Positions 35,045 to 44,964 of a stretch of DNA of 64,000 bases are shown piece after piece. The position numbers were made by a program, and so were the translations under genes. The notes under the pieces were generated by a model. It was not told the DNA's origin, ran no database searches, and saw only the letters and a list, made by a program, of their open reading frames with translations. Source of the stretch: Gemmobacter nectariphilus DSM 15620 (lineage in GTDB: Bacteria; Pseudomonadota; Alphaproteobacteria; Rhodobacterales; Rhodobacteraceae). The stretch spans positions 62,001-126,000 of the forward strand of contig NZ_AUCM01000005.1 of NCBI RefSeq assembly GCF_000429765.1, written 5' to 3'. The stretch's first letter is position 1, and each line of letters begins with the position of its first letter.

Positions 35045-35854
35045 ATGGCGCATATCATCGTCGTGGGGAATGAAAAGGGCGGCTCCGGCAAGTCCACCAC
35101 CTGCATGCATGTGGCAACCGCGCTGGCGCGGTCGGGCTTTCGCGTCGGCGCGCTGGATCTGGACCTGCGCCAGCGCACCTTCGGGCGCTATGTGGAAAAC
35201 CGCATCGCCTTTGCTCAGAAATCCGGCCTTGCGCTGCCCACCCCCGACATGCGCGATCTGCCCGAGGTCGAGGCAGGCCAGCTGCAACCGGGCGAGAATG
35301 CCTATGACCACCGCCTGTCGGCCGCCGTCTCGGCGCTGGACGCGGGCAGCGACTTCATCGTCATCGACTGCCCTGGCAGCCACACCCGGCTGAGCCAGCT
35401 GGCCCATTCGCTGGCCGATACGCTGATCACCCCGATGAACGACAGCTTCATCGACTTTGACCTGCTGGCCCGGATCGACCCCGAGACGAACAAGATCCTT
35501 GGCCCGTCGATCTATTCCGAAATGGTCTGGCAGGCCCGCCAGCTGCGCGCGCAGGCAGGGCTGAAGCCCATCGACTGGATCGTGCTGCGCAACCGTCTGG
35601 GCGCCCAGCAGATGCACAACAAGAAAAAGGTCGGCAAGGCGCTGGAAGACCTGTCGCGCCGCATCGGCTTTCGCGTCATTCCCGGCTTTTCCGAACGCGT
35701 CATCTTTCGCGAGCTGTTCCCGCGCGGGCTGACGCTGCTGGACCTGAAGGATGTCGGGGTCGACAACCTCAACATCTCGAACGTCGCCGCCCGGCAGGAA
35801 TTGCGCGACCTGATGCGCGCGGTGAACCTGCCGGGGGTCGACGTCGCGTTCTGA
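35045..35854 (+). CDS. mipZ: Division-plane positioning ATPase
   Basis: MipZ is a ParA-type ATPase that forms a polar gradient and inhibits FtsZ, placing the division site at midcell in alphaproteobacteria. The 269-residue protein has a deviant Walker A VGNEKGGSGKSTTCMHVA, LDLDLRQRTFGRYVENR with the family-specific arginine-rich segment, and VIDCPGSHTRLSQLA. The C-terminal ERVIFRELFPRGLTLLDL is typical. There is no parB partner here, as expected for mipZ. It converges on the RTX gene across a short hairpin. Confidence 0.93.
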   Translation: MAHIIVVGNEKGGSGKSTTCMHVATALARSGFRVGALDLDLRQRTFGRYVENRIAFAQKSGLALPTPDMRDLPEVEAGQLQPGENAYDHRLSAAVSALDAGSDFIVIDCPGSHTRLSQLAHSLADTLITPMNDSFIDFDLLARIDPETNKILGPSIYSEMVWQARQLRAQAGLKPIDWIVLRNRLGAQQMHNKKKVGKALEDLSRRIGFRVIPGFSERVIFRELFPRGLTLLDLKDVGVDNLNISNVAARQELRDLMRAVNLPGVDVAF

Positions 35855-35855
35855 A

Positions 35856-35880
35856 CCGCGGGGGCGCATGGCCCCCACGG
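35856..35880. terminator. Hairpin between mipZ and the RTX gene
   Basis: CCGCGGGGGC / GCCCCCACGG arms (one mismatch) flank a five-base loop between the two convergent stop codons. No T-run is present. Confidence 0.45.
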
Positions 35881-35890
35881 CACGCCTGAC

Positions 35891-38800
35891 CTAGATCAGG
35901 ATCAGATCGGCCCCGGTATAGCCCGAGTTCAGGATCTGGAAATCCGCCACATCGAACGTGCCAGTCAGATCGACGCGGAAGTCATAGCCTGCCGTTCCGT
36001 CCAGCCCCAGGAAGATGGACGTCACGCCCCCCGAACTCTGGATCTGGGCCTGACCCGCGACGATCCCGGTCCCGTCGCCGGATGTCAGGCTGTTGACCCC
36101 GACCCCGCTCAGGCGCAGGAAATCGCCAACCTCGGCATCGGCGATCAGGTCCACGCCGGCGTCCGACATGCTGAACCAGAACTGGTCAGCCCCCGCCCCG
36201 CCAAAGAGCACATCGTCACCGGCACCCCCGTTCAGGATGTCGGCCCCGGCGGCGCCGCGCAGCGTGTCGTTGCCGCCATGGCCGAACATGTTGTCGGACC
36301 GGGCCGATCCGGTCAGGTCGAACTGTTCGACGGCGTAATAGTCCAGGCTGAACGCCCCGTCCGCGCTGCGCAGCGAATACCAGCCGTTCGAGACATAGAC
36401 CGACCTGACCCCCATCTCTGCCATCGCAGCACTGCCGATCAGCGTATCGGTCCCGGCACCGCCATCGACCGAATGGTGCAGCCCCTGACCCAGATTGACC
36501 AGATCGTTGCCTGCCCCTGTCGACAGCACATGGTTGCCGGTCGAGGCCGACAGGTCGATCACGTCATCGCCTTCCCCGGTGCTCAGCTGCACGTTCTCGA
36601 TGCTGGTCAGGTTGCTGCCGTTGTTCGACAGCACCCCTGCCCCACTGGCGTCCAGCGTCAGATGGTGCACCAGCGTGGAGGCGGACAGGTTCATCACCCA
36701 GGTATCGTCGCCGTAGCCGCCCGAGATGCGGTCAGCCCCGCCCGTGCCGCCATTGAGCACGTCATTGCCGCCTCCCCCGATCAGCGTGTCCGCCAGCGCG
36801 CCGCCATCCAGCAGATCACCCGCCAGGCCGCCCTTCACGTTGAACCGCTCGATCGCGTAGTGATCGGTTGCCATCGTGCCATCGGTATCGCCATAGCGAT
36901 ACCAGCCGTTCGACGTGTACCAGTTGGACACCCGCGAGGTTGCCGAGGAATAGTCCAGCACCAGAATATCGGTGCCGGCCCCGCCATTGACCACGTCAAA
37001 GCCCAGACCCAGGGCAATCTTGTCCCTGCCGTCGCCCGCATTCACCGTATCGTCCAGCGCATAGCCTGCGGTGCTGATGTCATCGTTGCCGATCCCCAGA
37101 GACAGGTTCACAGCCTCGATCCGGCGCACCGAAAAGCCGGCAGCCACCATCTGCGCGGTGGACTGGCTGGCAGCGGCATTGAGCACCATATCGCCGGACA
37201 AGGCGGTCAGGTCCGCCTCCCACCGGTCATTGCCGGCGCCTCCGTCGATCATGGCCGTTCCCGCACCACTGTTCAGCACATCGTCCCCGATGCCGCCGCG
37301 CAGGGTATCGCGCAGGGCACCCCCGGTCAGCACATCGTCATTGTTGCCACCGTTGACGCTGAACTGCTCTACCGCATAGTGATCGACATAGTGCACATCG
37401 TTGCCGACCGCATAGCGATACCAGCCGTTCGAGGTATAGCGGTTCGTCACCGCCTCGGTCTGCGCGGAATAGTCGAGGATCAGCAGATCGGTCCCGTCGC
37501 CTGCATTGAAGGTGTCATGCCCGGTCCCAAGATTGACCGTGTCATCTCCGGCAGCGCCCGTCACCCAGTCATCCAGCGCGAACCCCTGCGTGCTGATGCT
37601 GTCGTCCCCCGCGCCCAGCGTCAGCCCGACCCGCTCGATATTGCGCAGATCGAAAGACCGTGCCGTCATCTGCGAATTCGCCTGACTGTCGGCCGCGTCA
37701 AAGATCGCCGCAACGCTCAGCGCGCCAAGGTTCGCCTCCCACAGATCGTTGCCTTCGCCACCGTCGATGGTGGCCCGGCCCTCGCCGCTGTTCAGCGTAT
37801 CGTCGCCCAGACCGCCGCGCAGCGTGTCCTTGTCGCTGCCGCCGCCCAGCCAGTCGTTGCCAGCCCCGCCGGTCAGGTCGAACCGCTCGATCCCATAGTA
37901 ATCGACGCGGTCCCCGGCCTTGTCGGAATAGCGATACCAGCCGTTCGCGGTATAGCGATGGATGATATTGTCGCTGATCGCCCCCCAGTTCATCACCAGC
38001 GTATCGGTTCCGGCGCCCCCGTCGACCGTATCCTTGCCGCGACCGGTCGAGATGACATCATTGCCGTCGTTGCCGTAGATGCTGTCGTTATAGGCCTCGG
38101 CATGGGCGGTCAGCCTGTCGTTGCCCTTGCCGGACAGGGCGTGGATCGCTTCGATCCCCAGAATGCTGGCAACGCTTGCGGTGTCGGTGTTCAGATCGAT
38201 GGTGAGGCCCGTGGTCAGCGCGCCGAAATTCGCTTGCCAGGTATCAATGCCGTCGCCGCCCTGAATCGTGTCATTGCCGCCAGCACCGTTCAGCCAGTCG
38301 TTTCCGCCATTTCCGATCAGCTTGTCATTGCCATCGGCACCCCAAAGCGAATCGCCCGCGCTGCCGCCGGTCAGCCAGAACTGCTCGACCCCGTAGAAAT
38401 CGACCGAGCGCGAGCCGTCGGCATCGGCCAGCTTGTGCCAGCCGTTGGCGGTATAGACCTGGGTGATCCGGCTGGTCGCCGCCGAGAAATCGGCGTCCAG
38501 GCGGTCGAAACCGGCGCCGCCATTATAGCTGGAGACGCCCGACTTGACGCGGAACACGTCATCTCCGGCCCCTGCGTCAAAGCTGTGGTTCCCGGTCACG
38601 CTGCGCACGTTCAGCAGGTCGGCCCCCGACCCCGATGCCAGCGTCACCTCCTCGATCCGCCGCACCTGCGCGCCGGTGGCGGCAACCGTCACCCAGTCGG
38701 TCGGCAACAGCGAGATCTTCACATCGACGTTCAGCCCGCTGTAGTCGGCGATCCAGCGATCCTTGCCGATCCCGCCGTCAATGCTGTCAGCCCCCAGCCC

Positions 38801-39112
38801 GCTGGTGATTCGGTCATTCCCCGCCCCGCCCGACAGGCTGTCATTCAGCCCGGCGCCGTTCAGAACGTCATCGCCCGCACCGAACCACAGCTCGTAGCGT
38901 TCAAAGCCGTAATGGTCGATCCGGTTGAAGAAATCATCGGTATAGGTATACCAACCATTTGCCACATAACGATAATCAATGTTGGACGAAAGCGTCCTGT
39001 AGTCCACTCGCAAGGTATCGGTTCCACCTTCGCCGTTCACCGAATATTGGCCGGTCGGTGTCACGGTGACCAGATCATCGCCCGATCCGGTAGGCAGACC
39101 AGTGAGTGCCAT
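35891..39112 (-). CDS. RTX-type calcium-binding repeat protein with six NGWY units
   Basis: The 1073-residue protein is built of RTX nonapeptide-type motifs (GAGDDVLNG, GGAGNDRI, GDGTD and many others), which bind Ca2+ after secretion. It has no N-terminal signal peptide and ends in LILI, typical of type I secretion substrates. A repeating unit of about 172 residues is visible six times, each with an aromatic NGWY (or NGWH) block at residues 52, 223, 390, 562, 735 and 909. A WxA/N block recurs at W120, W292, W458, W631 and W805. No enzyme domain was recognised. ATG 39112 is preceded by GGAGGAAG. No type I secretion genes are nearby. It lies downstream of the infB terminator. Confidence 0.88.
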   Translation of the reverse strand: MALTGLPTGSGDDLVTVTPTGQYSVNGEGGTDTLRVDYRTLSSNIDYRYVANGWYTYTDDFFNRIDHYGFERYELWFGAGDDVLNGAGLNDSLSGGAGNDRITSGLGADSIDGGIGKDRWIADYSGLNVDVKISLLPTDWVTVAATGAQVRRIEEVTLASGSGADLLNVRSVTGNHSFDAGAGDDVFRVKSGVSSYNGGAGFDRLDADFSAATSRITQVYTANGWHKLADADGSRSVDFYGVEQFWLTGGSAGDSLWGADGNDKLIGNGGNDWLNGAGGNDTIQGGDGIDTWQANFGALTTGLTIDLNTDTASVASILGIEAIHALSGKGNDRLTAHAEAYNDSIYGNDGNDVISTGRGKDTVDGGAGTDTLVMNWGAISDNIIHRYTANGWYRYSDKAGDRVDYYGIERFDLTGGAGNDWLGGGSDKDTLRGGLGDDTLNSGEGRATIDGGEGNDLWEANLGALSVAAIFDAADSQANSQMTARSFDLRNIERVGLTLGAGDDSISTQGFALDDWVTGAAGDDTVNLGTGHDTFNAGDGTDLLILDYSAQTEAVTNRYTSNGWYRYAVGNDVHYVDHYAVEQFSVNGGNNDDVLTGGALRDTLRGGIGDDVLNSGAGTAMIDGGAGNDRWEADLTALSGDMVLNAAASQSTAQMVAAGFSVRRIEAVNLSLGIGNDDISTAGYALDDTVNAGDGRDKIALGLGFDVVNGGAGTDILVLDYSSATSRVSNWYTSNGWYRYGDTDGTMATDHYAIERFNVKGGLAGDLLDGGALADTLIGGGGNDVLNGGTGGADRISGGYGDDTWVMNLSASTLVHHLTLDASGAGVLSNNGSNLTSIENVQLSTGEGDDVIDLSASTGNHVLSTGAGNDLVNLGQGLHHSVDGGAGTDTLIGSAAMAEMGVRSVYVSNGWYSLRSADGAFSLDYYAVEQFDLTGSARSDNMFGHGGNDTLRGAAGADILNGGAGDDVLFGGAGADQFWFSMSDAGVDLIADAEVGDFLRLSGVGVNSLTSGDGTGIVAGQAQIQSSGGVTSIFLGLDGTAGYDFRVDLTGTFDVADFQILNSGYTGADLILI

Positions 39113-39199
39113 TGTCTTCCTCCATGGACAAATTCCAGAAGAAAGATGTATCCGCGCCAGCCCGGAAACCTTGATCTGCCGCAAACGACAGCTTGCGCG

Positions 39200-39231
39200 C
39201 AAAACAAAACCCCCGGCCGATGGCCGGGGGT
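39200..39231 (-). terminator. Terminator of the rimP-nusA-infB operon
   Basis: ACCCCCGGCC / GGCCGGGGGT with a GAT loop (39209-39231), followed by TTTTGTTTT on the minus strand, 22 bases after the infB stop. It is a strong intrinsic terminator. Confidence 0.85.
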
Positions 39232-39253
39232 CTTTTCTGTCGGGCTGCGCCTA

Positions 39254-41806
39254 TCAGGCCAGGGTGCGTTCCACCGTCTCACGCTCGAAGATCTCGATGA
39301 CATCGCCGGGGCGGATGTCTTCGTAGCGTTCAAAGGCCATGCCGCATTCCTGACCGGACTGCACTTCCTTGACCTCGTCCTTGAAGCGCTTGAGCGTCTT
39401 GAGCGTGCCTTCGTGGATGACCACGTTGTCGCGCAGCAGGCGCACGCCGGCCGAGCGCCGGGCCACGCCTTCGGTGACAAGACAGCCCGCCACGTTGCCG
39501 GCGCCAGTGATACGGAAGACTTCCTTGATCTGCGCATAGCCGATGAAGTGCTCGCGCACTTCGTCCTTGAGCAGGCCCGAGGCGGCCTTCTTGATATCGT
39601 CGATCAGGTCATAGATGATCGAATAATACCGGATCTCGACGCCCTTTTGCTGGGCCGAATTGCGGGCCGTCGCATTGGCACGGACGTTGAAGCCGATGAT
39701 CGGCGCGCGGCTGGCCTCGGCCAGGCCCACGTCCGAATCGGTGATCGCGCCGACGCCATAGTGCAGCACGCGCACGCGGACCTCGTCGTTGCCGACCTTT
39801 TCCAGCGCCTGAACGATCGCCTCGGCAGAGCCCTGCACGTCGGCTTTCACCAGAACCGGCAGCTCGGCCACGTCCTGATCGGCCTTGGCCTTGGCCATCA
39901 GCTGTTCCAGCGTGGTCGCGGCCCCGGCGGCGGCGCGTTTGTCCTTGGCGGCCTGTTCGCGGTAATCCGCGATCTCGCGCGCCTGCGCTTCGGTATCGAC
40001 CACGTTCAGAACGTCACCGGCTTCGGGCGTGCCATTGAGACCCAGCACCTCGACCGGAACCGAAGGCCCGGCTTCGCTGATGGTGTCGCCCTTGTCGCTG
40101 ATCAGCGCGCGGACCTTGCCCCACTTCTCGCCGACGACGAAGATGTCGCCGCGCTTGAGCGTGCCGTTCTGCACGAGAACGGTGGCAACCGGGCCACGGC
40201 CCACGTCCAGCTTGGCCTCGATCACGGCGCCCATGGCGGCACGGTTCGGGTTGGCCTTCAGCTCCAGGATCTCAGCCTGCAGCGAGATCGCCTCGAGCAG
40301 GTTGTCGAGCCCCTTGCCAGTCAGCGCCGAAACCTCGACGTCCTGCACGTCACCCGACATTTCCTCGACGACGACTTCATGCTGAAGCAGTTCGGTCCGC
40401 ACCCGCTGCGGGTTGGCCGACGGCTTGTCGCATTTGTTGATCGCGACGATCATCGGAACCTTGGCGGCCTTGGCGTGGTTGATCGCCTCGATGGTCTGCG
40501 GCATGACCGAATCGTCGGCCGCCACCACCAGAACCACGATATCCGTCACCTGCGCGCCACGGGCCCGCATCGAGGTAAAGGCCGCGTGGCCAGGCGTATC
40601 GAGGAAGGTCACCAGCGAGCCGTTCGGCGTCGTCACCTGATAGGCGCCGATATGCTGGGTGATCCCGCCAGCCTCGCCCGAGACGACATTCGCCTTGCGG
40701 ATCGCATCCAGCAGCGAGGTCTTGCCGTGGTCGACGTGGCCCATGATGGTCACGACCGGCGGGCGGCCGACCAGATCCTCGGCCTTGTCCTCGACAGTGT
40801 CGATGACCTGCTCGACGTCGGCATCCGAGACGCGCACGGCGCGGTGGCCGAATTCCTCGATCACCAGTTCGGCCGTGTCGGCGTCGATGGCCTGGTTCAT
40901 GCTGACCATCATGCCCATCTTCATCAGGCTCTTGACGACATCGGCGGCACGTTCGGCCATCCGGTTCGCCAGTTCCTGCACCACGATGGTTTCGGGCAAC
41001 TGCACGTCACGCGATTGCTTTTCAGCCTTCTGGCCAAAGCCCATCGCCTTCTGGCGGGCCTTTTCCTGCTTGCGCTTCATGGCCGCAAGGCTGCGCTGAC
41101 GGCCGCCTTCGCCACCGTCCAGCGCGGCGGTCAGGGTCAGCTTGCCAGCCCGGCGGCTTTCGTCGGCGCCTTTGGCACGGGCGGCGCGCTCGCGGTCTTC
41201 CCGCTCGCGTTCACGGTCGGTCTTGCGCGGGCTGGGGCCGGGACGCGAGCTGCCACGATCCTCGGGGGGCGGGCCAGGCTGCACGGCCGGCGCCGAAGAC
41301 GCCGCAGCCGCAGCCACCTTGGCAGGCGCATTGGCCGCGCGACGGGCGATTTCCGCCTCGCGCTTGGCCTTGGCCTCTTCCTCGGCTTTCAGGCGCTCTT
41401 CTTCCTCGGCCTTGCGGCGCGCGGCTTCGGCCAGCTCGCGCTCTTCACGCTCGCGGGCTTCCAGTTCATCGCGCTTGCGCTGACGCTCTTCCTCGCGGGC
41501 CTTTTCATCGGCGGCGCGCTGCGCAGCCTCATCGGCTTCGCGGGCCTTGGCGGCGCGAAGGGCGGCCAGACGCCGCTCCATTTCAGCGTCCGAGATCCCG
41601 GCCGGGCGGCGCGACGGGTCGCCAAGCGGCTGCGAGCCACCAGAAGCCCCGGCTGCACCCGGCTTCTGCGGCACCACCACGCGCTTGCGCTTGACCTCCA
41701 CGGCGACATTCTTCGTGCGGCCGTGGCTGAAGCTTTGCTTCACCTGGCCCGGGCCACGCGCCCCGCCACCCAGACCAAGGGGTTTCTTGCCGTCAGTATC
41801 GCTCAT
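39254..41806 (-). CDS. infB: Translation initiation factor IF-2
   Basis: IF-2 delivers fMet-tRNA to the 30S subunit and promotes subunit joining. The 850-residue protein has a long charged N-terminal region (residues 60-210, Glu/Arg/Ala-rich, low complexity), then the GTPase domain with G1 [13 protein letters not shown]3 DTPGHAAF and G4 NKCD, followed by the beta-barrel and C-terminal fMet-tRNA-binding domains. Its start overlaps the ylxR-like gene by four bases, so translation is coupled. It is the last gene of the operon and is followed by a strong terminator. Confidence 0.98.
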   Translation of the reverse strand: MSDTDGKKPLGLGGGARGPGQVKQSFSHGRTKNVAVEVKRKRVVVPQKPGAAGASGGSQPLGDPSRRPAGISDAEMERRLAALRAAKAREADEAAQRAADEKAREEERQRKRDELEAREREERELAEAARRKAEEEERLKAEEEAKAKREAEIARRAANAPAKVAAAAASSAPAVQPGPPPEDRGSSRPGPSPRKTDREREREDRERAARAKGADESRRAGKLTLTAALDGGEGGRQRSLAAMKRKQEKARQKAMGFGQKAEKQSRDVQLPETIVVQELANRMAERAADVVKSLMKMGMMVSMNQAIDADTAELVIEEFGHRAVRVSDADVEQVIDTVEDKAEDLVGRPPVVTIMGHVDHGKTSLLDAIRKANVVSGEAGGITQHIGAYQVTTPNGSLVTFLDTPGHAAFTSMRARGAQVTDIVVLVVAADDSVMPQTIEAINHAKAAKVPMIVAINKCDKPSANPQRVRTELLQHEVVVEEMSGDVQDVEVSALTGKGLDNLLEAISLQAEILELKANPNRAAMGAVIEAKLDVGRGPVATVLVQNGTLKRGDIFVVGEKWGKVRALISDKGDTISEAGPSVPVEVLGLNGTPEAGDVLNVVDTEAQAREIADYREQAAKDKRAAAGAATTLEQLMAKAKADQDVAELPVLVKADVQGSAEAIVQALEKVGNDEVRVRVLHYGVGAITDSDVGLAEASRAPIIGFNVRANATARNSAQQKGVEIRYYSIIYDLIDDIKKAASGLLKDEVREHFIGYAQIKEVFRITGAGNVAGCLVTEGVARRSAGVRLLRDNVVIHEGTLKTLKRFKDEVKEVQSGQECGMAFERYEDIRPGDVIEIFERETVERTLA

Positions 41807-42456
41807 GCCGTTTTCGTATCCTTCCCGGCAGTCCTGCCGCCGAACTGCTTGCCCGATGCCTGCGCCACCTTGCGCAGGCCAGCAAGCCTTGCCGCTTCCT
41901 CTACAACACGTCTTTCGAGTCCGCCAGCCGCAAGCGCGCCGTGTATCGCACGTTCGCGGCCGAAAGCCAAACCCAATTCCTGCGCACTCAGGCAGCCGAT
42001 CAGGCTGTCCGGGCCGCGCGGCGGGCGCAATCGCCCGCGTTCGCGTTCCGATCCGTCAAAGGCCTGGATCAGAACCTCGGCCTGGTCCTTTTCAAGCCAG
42101 TCCTTGACCTTTTCCAGACCGGCGACCGCCTGCCCTGCCTTGCGCGCCATGGCGATCAGATCGACCACCCGGCGCGCCAGCCCGGCATCGACCAGCGCCA
42201 CCAGATCCGGCGCGATGGTCAGCTGCGTGCGAGCGGCGCGCGAGAACAGGTTCTTTGCCACCGCCTTGTCCAGCGCCGCCTTGTCGGCGGCGACATAGAA
42301 CCCGCGACCGGGCAGCTTGCCCAGCAGGTCAGGCACAACCTGACCGTCGGGTCCGGCGACAAAGCGGATCAGCCCGCCTTTCGGCTGGCTTTCCCCGGTC
42401 GCAATGCACTTGCGTTCCGGATCCGTACCGTCCTTGTCCCTGCCACCTCGCGTCAC
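41803..42456 (-). CDS. YlxR/L7Ae-type RNA-binding protein
   Basis: The 217-residue protein combines an N-terminal YlxR (DUF448) domain with the [10 protein letters not shown] start and [12 protein letters not shown], and a C-terminal L7Ae-like RNA-binding domain ([19 protein letters not shown] and [18 protein letters not shown]). Its place between nusA and infB is standard for YlxR-family genes, and a role in RNA or rRNA maturation is likely but unproven. It overlaps infB by four bases and follows nusA by 20. Confidence 0.9.
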   Translation of the reverse strand: MTRGGRDKDGTDPERKCIATGESQPKGGLIRFVAGPDGQVVPDLLGKLPGRGFYVAADKAALDKAVAKNLFSRAARTQLTIAPDLVALVDAGLARRVVDLIAMARKAGQAVAGLEKVKDWLEKDQAEVLIQAFDGSERERGRLRPPRGPDSLIGCLSAQELGLAFGRERAIHGALAAGGLERRVVEEAARLAGLRKVAQASGKQFGGRTAGKDTKTA

Positions 42457-42476
42457 GGGTTACACCGAGGCCCTGT

Positions 42477-44087
42477 TCAGGCCTCGTCCTCCTCGGTTTC
42501 CTCGGCCTCTTCGGCTTCGGCTTCCAGTTCGGTCGGGTCGACCCAGCCCAGCATGACACGGGCGGTCATGATCAGGGTCTGCGCCTCTTCCAGCGACATG
42601 TCGAAGGATTCAAGGATCCCCTCGTCCTTCTTGCGCTGGCCGTTCTCGGTGGTCCATCCGCCAGCCAGCTCCCAATCGGCGCAGGTGGCGAAATCTTCCA
42701 GGGTCTTGATACCCTCTTTGCCAAGGGCCTCCAGCATCTGGGGAGTGAGGCCGTCAAATTCAATGAGGCTTTCCTCGACACCCATCTTGCGGGCGGCTTC
42801 CAGCGCCTTGCGGGCCTGCTCTTCCAGATAGTCGCGGGCGCGGGCCTGCAGTTCCTCGGCGGTCGATTCGTCGAAGCCGTCGATCGACAGCAGCTCGTCC
42901 TGCTCGACGTAGGCGACTTCCTCGAGGTTGGTGAACCCTTCGGCCACCAGCAGCTGCGCCATCATCTCGTCGACGTCCAGCGTGTCCATGAACAGTTTGG
43001 TGCGTTCGGCGAACTCGGCCTGACGACGGGCCGATTCGTCGGCCTCGGTCAGGATGTCGATATCCAGGTTGGTCAGCTGGCTGGCCAGACGCACGTTCTG
43101 ACCGCGCCGGCCGATGGCCAGCGACAGCTGTTCATCCGGAACCACGACCTCGATCTTGCTGGCATCCTCGTCAAAGACGACCTTGGACACCTCGGCCGGT
43201 TGCAGCGCGTTCACAAGGAACGTGGCCACATCCTGGTTCCACGGGATGATGTCGATCTTTTCGCCCTGCAGCTCGTTCACCACGGCCTGCACACGGCTGC
43301 CGCGCATACCGACGCAGGCGCCGACCGGGTCGATCGAATTGTCATAGCTGATGACGGCGATCTTGGCGCGCGATCCCGGATCGCGGGCGCAGGCCTTGAT
43401 CTCGATGATGCCATCGTAGATTTCCGGCACTTCCATCTTGAACAGTGCCATCATGAATTCCGGCGCGGTGCGCGACAGGAAGACCTGCGGGCCGCGCGCC
43501 TCGCGGCGCACATCTTTCACATAGGCGCGGATGCGGTCGCCGATGCGATAGGATTCGCGGCCGATCTTGTCGTTGCGGCGCAGGATGCCTTCGCCCCGGC
43601 CGATGTCGACAATGATGTTGCCGTATTCTTCGCGCTTGACGGTGCCATTGATGATGGTGCCGACGCGGTCCTTGAATTCTTCGTACTGGCGGTCACGCTC
43701 GGCCTCGCGGACCTTTTGCAAGATCACCTGCTTGGCCGATTGCGCGGCGATGCGGCCCAGATCGACCGGCGGCACCTCGTCGACGATCTCGTCGCCGATC
43801 TGCGGGTCGCGCAGGTAGCTTTTCGCCTGCTTGACAGTCAGCTGCGCATGGTGGTTTTCCACCGCGTCATCTTCAACCACGGTGCGCACACGGGCAAAGG
43901 TGGCCCGGCCCGTCTTGCGGTCAATCGAGACGCGGATGTCCATTTCGGCGCCATAGCGCGACTTGGCAGCACGGGCGAGGCTGTCTTCCATCGCCTGGAT
44001 CACCAGGTCCGGGTCGATCATCTTCTCGCGCGCCACCGCCTCGGCGGTTTGCAGAAGTTCGAGCTGGTTGGCAGAGGTAATGGCCAT
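42477..44087 (-). CDS. nusA: Transcription termination/antitermination factor NusA
   Basis: NusA binds RNA polymerase and promotes pausing, hairpin-dependent termination and, with Nus factors, rRNA antitermination. The 536-residue protein has an N-terminal polymerase-binding domain, an S1 domain ([20 protein letters not shown] and [20 protein letters not shown]), two KH domains ([18 protein letters not shown] and [13 protein letters not shown]), and C-terminal helical repeats with an acidic tail ([11 protein letters not shown]). It follows rimP by 12 bases. Confidence 0.97.
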   Translation of the reverse strand: MAITSANQLELLQTAEAVAREKMIDPDLVIQAMEDSLARAAKSRYGAEMDIRVSIDRKTGRATFARVRTVVEDDAVENHHAQLTVKQAKSYLRDPQIGDEIVDEVPPVDLGRIAAQSAKQVILQKVREAERDRQYEEFKDRVGTIINGTVKREEYGNIIVDIGRGEGILRRNDKIGRESYRIGDRIRAYVKDVRREARGPQVFLSRTAPEFMMALFKMEVPEIYDGIIEIKACARDPGSRAKIAVISYDNSIDPVGACVGMRGSRVQAVVNELQGEKIDIIPWNQDVATFLVNALQPAEVSKVVFDEDASKIEVVVPDEQLSLAIGRRGQNVRLASQLTNLDIDILTEADESARRQAEFAERTKLFMDTLDVDEMMAQLLVAEGFTNLEEVAYVEQDELLSIDGFDESTAEELQARARDYLEEQARKALEAARKMGVEESLIEFDGLTPQMLEALGKEGIKTLEDFATCADWELAGGWTTENGQRKKDEGILESFDMSLEEAQTLIMTARVMLGWVDPTELEAEAEEAEETEEDEA

Positions 44088-44099
44088 TGCGGGCTCCTG

Positions 44100-44741
44100 T
44101 CAGTGCCTGGTGGGCGCGGTGTCGTCTTCGTCCGCGTCGTCGGTGTCTTCTTCGGTCTCGATCCCGTCGAGCCCGTCTTCGTCGATGTCGGCGCCGTCAA
44201 AGGCCCCCGATTCCTTGCGCTGGCGCAGCATTTCCGCGATCAGCTCGTCGGTCAGCAGCAGCTTGGCATCGGACAGCCAGTCGAACTTGAGCCCGATGGT
44301 CACATCCTCGCCGCCTTCTTCCAGCGTGATCAGCACCTCGTCGCCTTCGGTGCCGGCCAGGATCCCCTTGAAGCGGCGCCGGCCGTCGATCAGCTCGGTC
44401 GTCTCGATGCGGGCCTCATAGCCTTCCCACATGTCGAAGTCCTTGAGCCGGGTCAGCGGACGGTCGATGCCGGGGCTCGACACCTCGAGCGTATAATTGT
44501 CCTCGATGGGATCCTCGACATCCAGCACGGCAGAGACGGCGGTGGAAATCCTGGCGCAGTCATCGACGTTGATCCCGCCATCCGGCCGGTCGGCCATGAT
44601 TTGCAGGATCCGCGTCTTGCCGCCCATCAGGCGGATGCGCACCAGTTCATAGCCCAGACCCTCGATGGTGGGCTGGATGATGGACGCAAGGCGCCGGTCG
44701 ATGGCGGTCTTGGCGATAAGGTCAGAAGTGAGGTCGGACAT
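44100..44741 (-). CDS. rimP: Ribosome maturation factor RimP
   Basis: RimP aids 30S assembly. The 213-residue protein has the family [18 protein letters not shown] motif, the N-terminal [17 protein letters not shown] strand and a long acidic C-terminal tail ([16 protein letters not shown]), longer than in many bacteria. The ATG at 44741 is the family start; an in-frame extension to 44990 runs through the promoter region and was rejected. It is the first gene of the operon; a terminator hairpin lies in its leader. Confidence 0.95.
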   Translation of the reverse strand: MSDLTSDLIAKTAIDRRLASIIQPTIEGLGYELVRIRLMGGKTRILQIMADRPDGGINVDDCARISTAVSAVLDVEDPIEDNYTLEVSSPGIDRPLTRLKDFDMWEGYEARIETTELIDGRRRFKGILAGTEGDEVLITLEEGGEDVTIGLKFDWLSDAKLLLTDELIAEMLRQRKESGAFDGADIDEDGLDGIETEEDTDDADEDDTAPTRH

Positions 44742-44756
44742 GGGGAACCCCAGAAA

Positions 44757-44782
44757 CGAAAAACGGGCCGTAAGCGGCCCGT
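44757..44782 (-). terminator. Leader terminator/attenuator upstream of rimP
   Basis: ACGGGCCG / CGGCCCGT with a four-base loop (44763-44782) is followed on the minus strand by TTTTTCGTTT and then, 15 bases on, by the rimP ATG. The promoter is upstream, so transcripts must pass this hairpin to enter the operon. This is what an attenuator would look like. Confidence 0.6.
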
Positions 44783-44835
44783 GCGATCTTCCGGTGGGCC
44801 GCCGGTTTGGACCCGGTAGCGCCGCTGTTGAGGAG

Positions 44836-44864
44836 CATATAGCGGGGACCTGGCAAAATAGCAA
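44836..44864 (-). promoter_or_regulatory. Promoter of the rimP-nusA-infB operon
   Basis: On the minus strand TTGCTA (44859-44864) and TATATG (44836-44841) are separated by 17 bases. The start should be near 44828, giving a leader of about 85 bases before rimP. Confidence 0.6.
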
Positions 44865-44917
44865 GTGGGCGCTGGCGGCAAGCGTCGCAGCGGGGGTTTC
44901 ACACCCCCGCACCCCCG

Positions 44918-44943
44918 TGGGATATTTATGGACAGATGAAGGG
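44918..44943 (+). repeat. Gene-end repeat copy f (GGGATATTTATGGACAGATG)
   Basis: The motif follows the hairpin CGGGGGT/ACCCCCG at 44891-44909. It lies at the 3' side of the minus-strand mtaB gene but is in the opposite orientation, the only exception in the set. Confidence 0.65.
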
Positions 44944-44964
44944 GGCGCCGTTTTTTTCAGGCAG

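Noticed and set aside
36278-42298. A plus-strand open frame of about 2000 codons opposite the RTX gene and infB
   Set aside because: It has no family resemblance, shows no ribosome-binding site at a sensible start, and runs opposite proven genes. Long antisense frames are normal in GC-rich genomes because stop codons are rare.
44740-44860. A tRNA (metY-like) at the start of the rimP operon
   Set aside because: The leader does not fold as a cloverleaf; it has only the terminator hairpin and no T-loop sequence.
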